Source: Prevotella sp. UBA1705 (GTDB lineage Bacteria; Bacteroidota; Bacteroidia; Bacteroidales; Bacteroidaceae). From it: a stretch of 64,000 nucleotides of DNA. The notes under the pieces were generated by a model that was not told the DNA's origin, ran no database searches, and worked only from the letters and a program-made list of their open reading frames with translations. The stretch covers positions 6,805-70,804 of the forward strand of contig DCJH01000021.1 of NCBI GenBank assembly GCA_002317385.1. Reading direction: 5' to 3'. The position numbers and the translations under genes are program-made. This document shows positions 60,484 to 64,000 of this stretch, in pieces. Each line of letters begins with the position of its first letter. The stretch's first letter is position 1.

Positions 60484-63400
60484 ATGAACCGAAAACTAAT
60501 CCAATCGACATGGCTATTGCTCATGCTCATGGCAACAGCCGTGACACGTGCCGGCAACGTTGTCGCCAACTGGGATTTCCAGCACATGGCGGCTGGCGCC
60601 GTGGCCCTGCAGGGCACCACAGGCACCGTAGCCTCCGACATTGAGGGCATTATGCTCGACGTAGACGCTACCCAAGGCAAACTCCAGAGCCGCGGCTCCG
60701 ACGCGCAGTTCAATGCCGGAACCATCATCCACGTGCCCGTCAAGTCGGTCAAAGACTCTGTCTATGTAACCTCCTATCCCAAGTATCACAACTACACCGT
60801 GGGCGGAACTGCCGCCACCGACGACGTTACGGCCTACAAGGCATCGTCTGCCGAGGCCGCCCAAGGCTACGTGGAGATCATCAGCACGGGCTCATCCTAT
60901 CTCTATTCCATACGTTTGGTGCAGGTGAGCATGATCGAGGAGAAGCTCCTCTACTCCACCAACTTCACCTCTTGGACCAGTGCGCCCGCAGCCACCACAG
61001 AGTCGACGGTGGCCCAGCAGACCAAGTATAGCCACGAATCGCTCAACTTTGCCATCTTCAACACGCAGATCAGCTCCACCAATCAGAACACCGCCAAGTT
61101 CCCCAACTGGACCGGAGGCTATCTCATGTGCAGCAAGAGCGCCGACCCCTACGTCACCACGTCGCCACTGGCCAGCATCACCAAGGTGCACTTCCTGCAC
61201 GGAGCCACAGGCAGCAACCGCGGCTGGAAGCTCGAAGCCAAGGGCGATGACGATGCCGACTGGGTGGTCATCAGCTCGGCCGTAGCCACGACAGCCACCG
61301 GAACCGATGTCGATGCAGACGTCAACCGAACCAATTGCCAGCTGCGATTCACCAATCTCAACAGCTCGCAGAACGCCTATCTCTTCCAGCTCGACATCTA
61401 TGGCAATGTGGACATGAGCCTCACGCCGTCACTCGGCACATTCAATGTGAACGGCACCACCTACCACGCTGCCGACGTGTTCACCGAGAATGCCGACGGA
61501 ACCTATACGGGCACCATCGAGATCTCCAAGTCTGAGACCATGATTTCGGACGCCAACCCGCTCACCGACCTTGTGGCGGCCAACGGAGAGATAGGCACCG
61601 TGACCTACACCTCGACCGCCGACGGCGCACAGGCCACCATTCCCGTCATGGCCAATGGCGACACCGTGACCTATGTGGCCACGTTTGTCTACAAGCCTGT
61701 CTACGTCCTCACCTACTACAACACCGACGGATCGACCGTCATCGGTACCCAGCAGGTGGAGAAAGACGCCGCCATCGGCGACTTCAAATATGCGGCTGCC
61801 GATGCCACCGTGGCCTCGGGCTATGCCTTCCGCGGCTGGTTTGCCGCCCCCTCGGGCTCCAACAACCGCAAGTTCACCACGGCCGACGTCATCACGGCCA
61901 ACATCTCGCTCTACGCCCTGGCCACAGAGGTCGAGACACAGAGCACCACCAAGCGCTATTCCTTCCGTCTCACCGACCAGTATTTCTACGACGAGGACCA
62001 CGAAGCGTTCCGCCTCGTGGGCAAGGGTAAGTTCCACGACGGCACCCACGGCTGGCAGTTTGCCAACGGCGACTCGCTCCATCTGCTCGTGGGCGGCAAT
62101 GCCTACATCGTGGCTCAGCTCTGCCGTTATGGCAATGCCGCCACCATCAAGATCGTGAACAGCCGCGGCGACTCGCTCACCACCATCAGCACGCCCTCGG
62201 CAGTCGATGGAGAGCTCTCGTCATACTTCTATCAAGGCCCGGCCGATGAGCTCACACTGGTGTTCGACGGAGCCCCCTACCTCCACGCCCTGACCATCGT
62301 CAACGTGCAGGAACAGCCCATTGCCCGCAACGAGGCAGGCTACTATGTGGTGAAGGCCGGCGATGCCGACAACCTGTTGAGCACCATTGAGGTGGCCAAT
62401 GCCAACGCCGGCGACACCCGCAACTACATCTTCCTGCCCAAGGGGACCTATCATCTGGGCGAGACCGCGCTCACTCCCATCTCGGGCAACAACATCTCCA
62501 TCATCGGCGAAGACCGCGACGAGACCATTGTGGTCAATGCTCCCAAAGTGGCCAACGAGGGAATAGGCACCACCGCCACCTTCCTCATCACCGGGCAGAA
62601 CACCTATTTCCAGGACATCACCCTGCAGAATGCGCTCGACTACTATGCGAGCGGGTCGGCCGGACGGGCCGTGGTCATTCAGGACAAGGGCAACCGCACC
62701 ATCTGCAAGAACGTGAAGATGCTCTCCTATCAGGACACTTACTACAGCAATTCCGACGGACAGTTCTACTTTGAGGACGGCGAGATCCACGGTACCGTAG
62801 ACTATCTCTGCGGCAGTGGCGACGTATTCTTCCACAAGGTGCGCCTCGTGAACGAGAGCCGCTCAGCCAACGGCAAAGACGGCGACGACGTTATTGCCGC
62901 CCCCTACCCCGGTTCGACGGTGAAATTCGGCTATGTGTTCGACGGCTGCACCATCGACAACCTGGCCAATGACTTCTCGCTCGGTCGCTCCTGGGGCGGC
63001 GAGTCGAAGCTCACTTATCTCAACACCACCATCCTGCAGCCCAACGAGCTCATCGCTTCCCGCTTCACCACGGCCGGCATGAACGTTCCGGCCTACCAGT
63101 TCAAGGAGTACAACTCTACCGACGCCACCGGTGCGGTGGTCACCCCCGAGAATAATGTGCAGACCTTCACCAAAGATCAGCTGAGCTTCACCTACAACAC
63201 CACGATGAGCGCCGACTCTGCCCAGCTCTTCACCCTCGACAAAGTGTTCCCCGACTGGGCACCGGCCACACTGGCGCAGCAGTCCGCCATGGGTAGCCTC
63301 ACACGCTCCGGCACCAGCCTCAGCTGGGATGCCGTAGCCGGCACACCGGGCTATGCCGTGTTTGCCGACGGCGTGTTCCAGGGCATCGTCACCGCCACGA

Positions 63401-63648
63401 CCTTCGCGGCCGACCCGAACGTGAAGACCTATGCCGTGAAAGCCGCTAACCTGATGGGCGGATTCGGCGAGGCTGCCACCGTGGGCGAGGCTACCACCAT
63501 CCGCAATCTGGTCGACAGCAACGTGGTGAAGACGCAATACTATTCGGCCAACGGCACTCGCCTGAGCACCCCACAGCGTGGCGTGAACCTCCGCGTGAGT
63601 CGGCTGGCCAATGGCAGGACGCTCACCGAGAAGGTCCTCGTGAAATAA
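60484..63648 (+). CDS. Large multidomain pectinesterase (CE8), secreted
   Basis: A 1054-residue secreted protein. After the signal peptide (MNRKLIQSTWLLLMLMATAV) come two beta-rich modules (about 24-300). An InlB-type repeat follows (about 400-480, with YVLTYYNTDGSTVIGTQQVE and GYAFRGWFAAPSG), then another beta module. The CE8 helix (about 620-920) has AGRAVVIQDKGNRTICKNVK, MLSYQDTYYSNSDGQFYFED, IHGTVDYLCGSGDVFF and FSLGRSWGGESK. The Asp pair is kept; the usual QAVAL is altered to GRAVVIQ and LGRPW to LGRSW. A fibronectin-like part (about 935-1010) and a C-terminal tail YYSANGTRLSTPQRGVNLRV end the chain. It lies 42 bases after the lyase gene. Confidence 0.9.
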   Translation: MNRKLIQSTWLLLMLMATAVTRAGNVVANWDFQHMAAGAVALQGTTGTVASDIEGIMLDVDATQGKLQSRGSDAQFNAGTIIHVPVKSVKDSVYVTSYPKYHNYTVGGTAATDDVTAYKASSAEAAQGYVEIISTGSSYLYSIRLVQVSMIEEKLLYSTNFTSWTSAPAATTESTVAQQTKYSHESLNFAIFNTQISSTNQNTAKFPNWTGGYLMCSKSADPYVTTSPLASITKVHFLHGATGSNRGWKLEAKGDDDADWVVISSAVATTATGTDVDADVNRTNCQLRFTNLNSSQNAYLFQLDIYGNVDMSLTPSLGTFNVNGTTYHAADVFTENADGTYTGTIEISKSETMISDANPLTDLVAANGEIGTVTYTSTADGAQATIPVMANGDTVTYVATFVYKPVYVLTYYNTDGSTVIGTQQVEKDAAIGDFKYAAADATVASGYAFRGWFAAPSGSNNRKFTTADVITANISLYALATEVETQSTTKRYSFRLTDQYFYDEDHEAFRLVGKGKFHDGTHGWQFANGDSLHLLVGGNAYIVAQLCRYGNAATIKIVNSRGDSLTTISTPSAVDGELSSYFYQGPADELTLVFDGAPYLHALTIVNVQEQPIARNEAGYYVVKAGDADNLLSTIEVANANAGDTRNYIFLPKGTYHLGETALTPISGNNISIIGEDRDETIVVNAPKVANEGIGTTATFLITGQNTYFQDITLQNALDYYASGSAGRAVVIQDKGNRTICKNVKMLSYQDTYYSNSDGQFYFEDGEIHGTVDYLCGSGDVFFHKVRLVNESRSANGKDGDDVIAAPYPGSTVKFGYVFDGCTIDNLANDFSLGRSWGGESKLTYLNTTILQPNELIASRFTTAGMNVPAYQFKEYNSTDATGAVVTPENNVQTFTKDQLSFTYNTTMSADSAQLFTLDKVFPDWAPATLAQQSAMGSLTRSGTSLSWDAVAGTPGYAVFADGVFQGIVTATTFAADPNVKTYAVKAANLMGGFGEAATVGEATTIRNLVDSNVVKTQYYSANGTRLSTPQRGVNLRVSRLANGRTLTEKVLVK

Positions 63649-63701
63649 CCCAAACTCGGATTCCCATCATGGGATGACGAGCATTTATCAACTTTAGGAC
63701 G

Positions 63702-63725
63702 GGCCTCACCCTTGCGGGTGGGGCC
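63702..63725 (+). terminator. Intrinsic terminator of the pectin cluster
   Basis: A 10-bp stem with one wobble (GGCCTCACCC with GGGTGGGGCC, loop TTGC) is followed by TTTTGTGTG, about 55 bases behind the last stop. Confidence 0.82.
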
Positions 63726-63849
63726 TTTTGTGTGGGTGTGCGGAGAAGATTATGATAGGAAAGTTGCCTATCATTTTCTCAGAGAACGCGTGTTTCCCAA
63801 ACGGGTGAATCGGCATCGGCAACGAACCCCATAGCCCCCGCTTCGGAAT

Positions 63850-63925
63850 AAGGTAGTAATCGCGTGACGATTAGGTAGTAAAGGCGAGGCGAAAAGGTAC
63901 TAATCATGACGCGATTAGTACCTGG
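63850..63925. repeat. GGTAsTAATCGC inverted-repeat cluster
   Basis: The stretch has AAGGTAGTAATCGCG, then GATTAGGTAGTAAAGGCG, then an inverted pair GGTACTAATC (63896-63905) and GATTAGTACC (63912-63921). These are members of the same dispersed family as 26080-26114 and 49686-49752. Apart from the terminator, no gene is seen from 63649 to the end of the window. Confidence 0.75.
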
Positions 63926-64000
63926 AGGCGAAAGGGGAGAATACAGACAAAGCCTCTCCCACGAGCGCACCCCAGTCTCTCCCCAACCCCTCCCCCGGAG

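Overview
The window reads as chromosomal DNA of a strictly anaerobic, saccharolytic member of the Bacteroidales, most likely Prevotellaceae. The signs are promoters of the Bacteroidetes type (TTG, about 20 bases, TANNTTTG), a lack of clear Shine-Dalgarno sites, TonB-dependent receptors with paired lipoproteins, and the conserved parA-parB-DUF5683-mltD-rel block. A His-type Thi4, an oxygen-independent HemN and secreted pectin enzymes with a Prevotella-style C-terminal tail fit the same picture. Genus and species cannot be fixed without a database search. I see no rRNA, insertion sequence, prophage or CRISPR array.

Layout. 1-1883: truncated GH89 alpha-N-acetylglucosaminidase. 2013-6061: TPP-riboswitch-controlled thiamine operon thiE-thiC-thi4-thiD, with a divergent second ThiE/TenI-like gene. 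7615-12588: ThrE-type exporter, a repeat-filled gap, an SPFH / ribbon-helix-helix / membrane protein trio and an aldose epimerase. 12960-16296: a minus-strand translation-maintenance set (rsgA, frr, msrC, rsmA) and a 32-residue membrane peptide gene. 16650-23513: flippase-like membrane protein, pepD, corA and a DUF349 protein. 23695-26938: EVE protein, glutathione peroxidase, exported nitroreductase and M15 peptidase. 27247-32585: a probable metal-uptake locus with a ZnuD-like TonB receptor, two related His-rich lipoproteins and a small Cys/His membrane protein. 33479-34874: amt carrying a frameshift. 35209-41389: TonB receptor, hemN, hemG and an AmpG/RhtX-like permease, which together look like a porphyrin acquisition and heme completion module. 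41876-45833: tRNA-Gln, rsfS, ftsH, cdsA. 45984-47291: a frameshifted GH5 glucanase and a remnant of an outer-membrane barrel gene. 47472-56167: lpxB, surE and the parAB-mltD-rel block. 56172-63648: a pectin cluster with two CE8 pectinesterases, a PL1 pectate lyase and a small secreted protein.

How the genes work together. The thiamine operon makes the pyrimidine (ThiC) and the thiazole (Thi4, apparently in place of ThiGHSF), phosphorylates HMP (ThiD) and joins the two (ThiE). TPP shuts it off through a riboswitch followed by an intrinsic terminator. The porphyrin module offers one possible path from outer membrane to heme. The pectin cluster would de-esterify and cleave pectin outside the cell.

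The intergenic DNA is unusually rich in repeats: paired REP-like palindromes, a dispersed GGTAsTAATCGC inverted-repeat family, 154-bp and 88-bp tandem repeats, a 53-bp inverted repeat and two loci of a 9-bp GTCnGAC repeat. Two genes (amt and the GH5 gene) each have a one-base indel in or beside a G/C run, so either real decay or assembly error should be considered.
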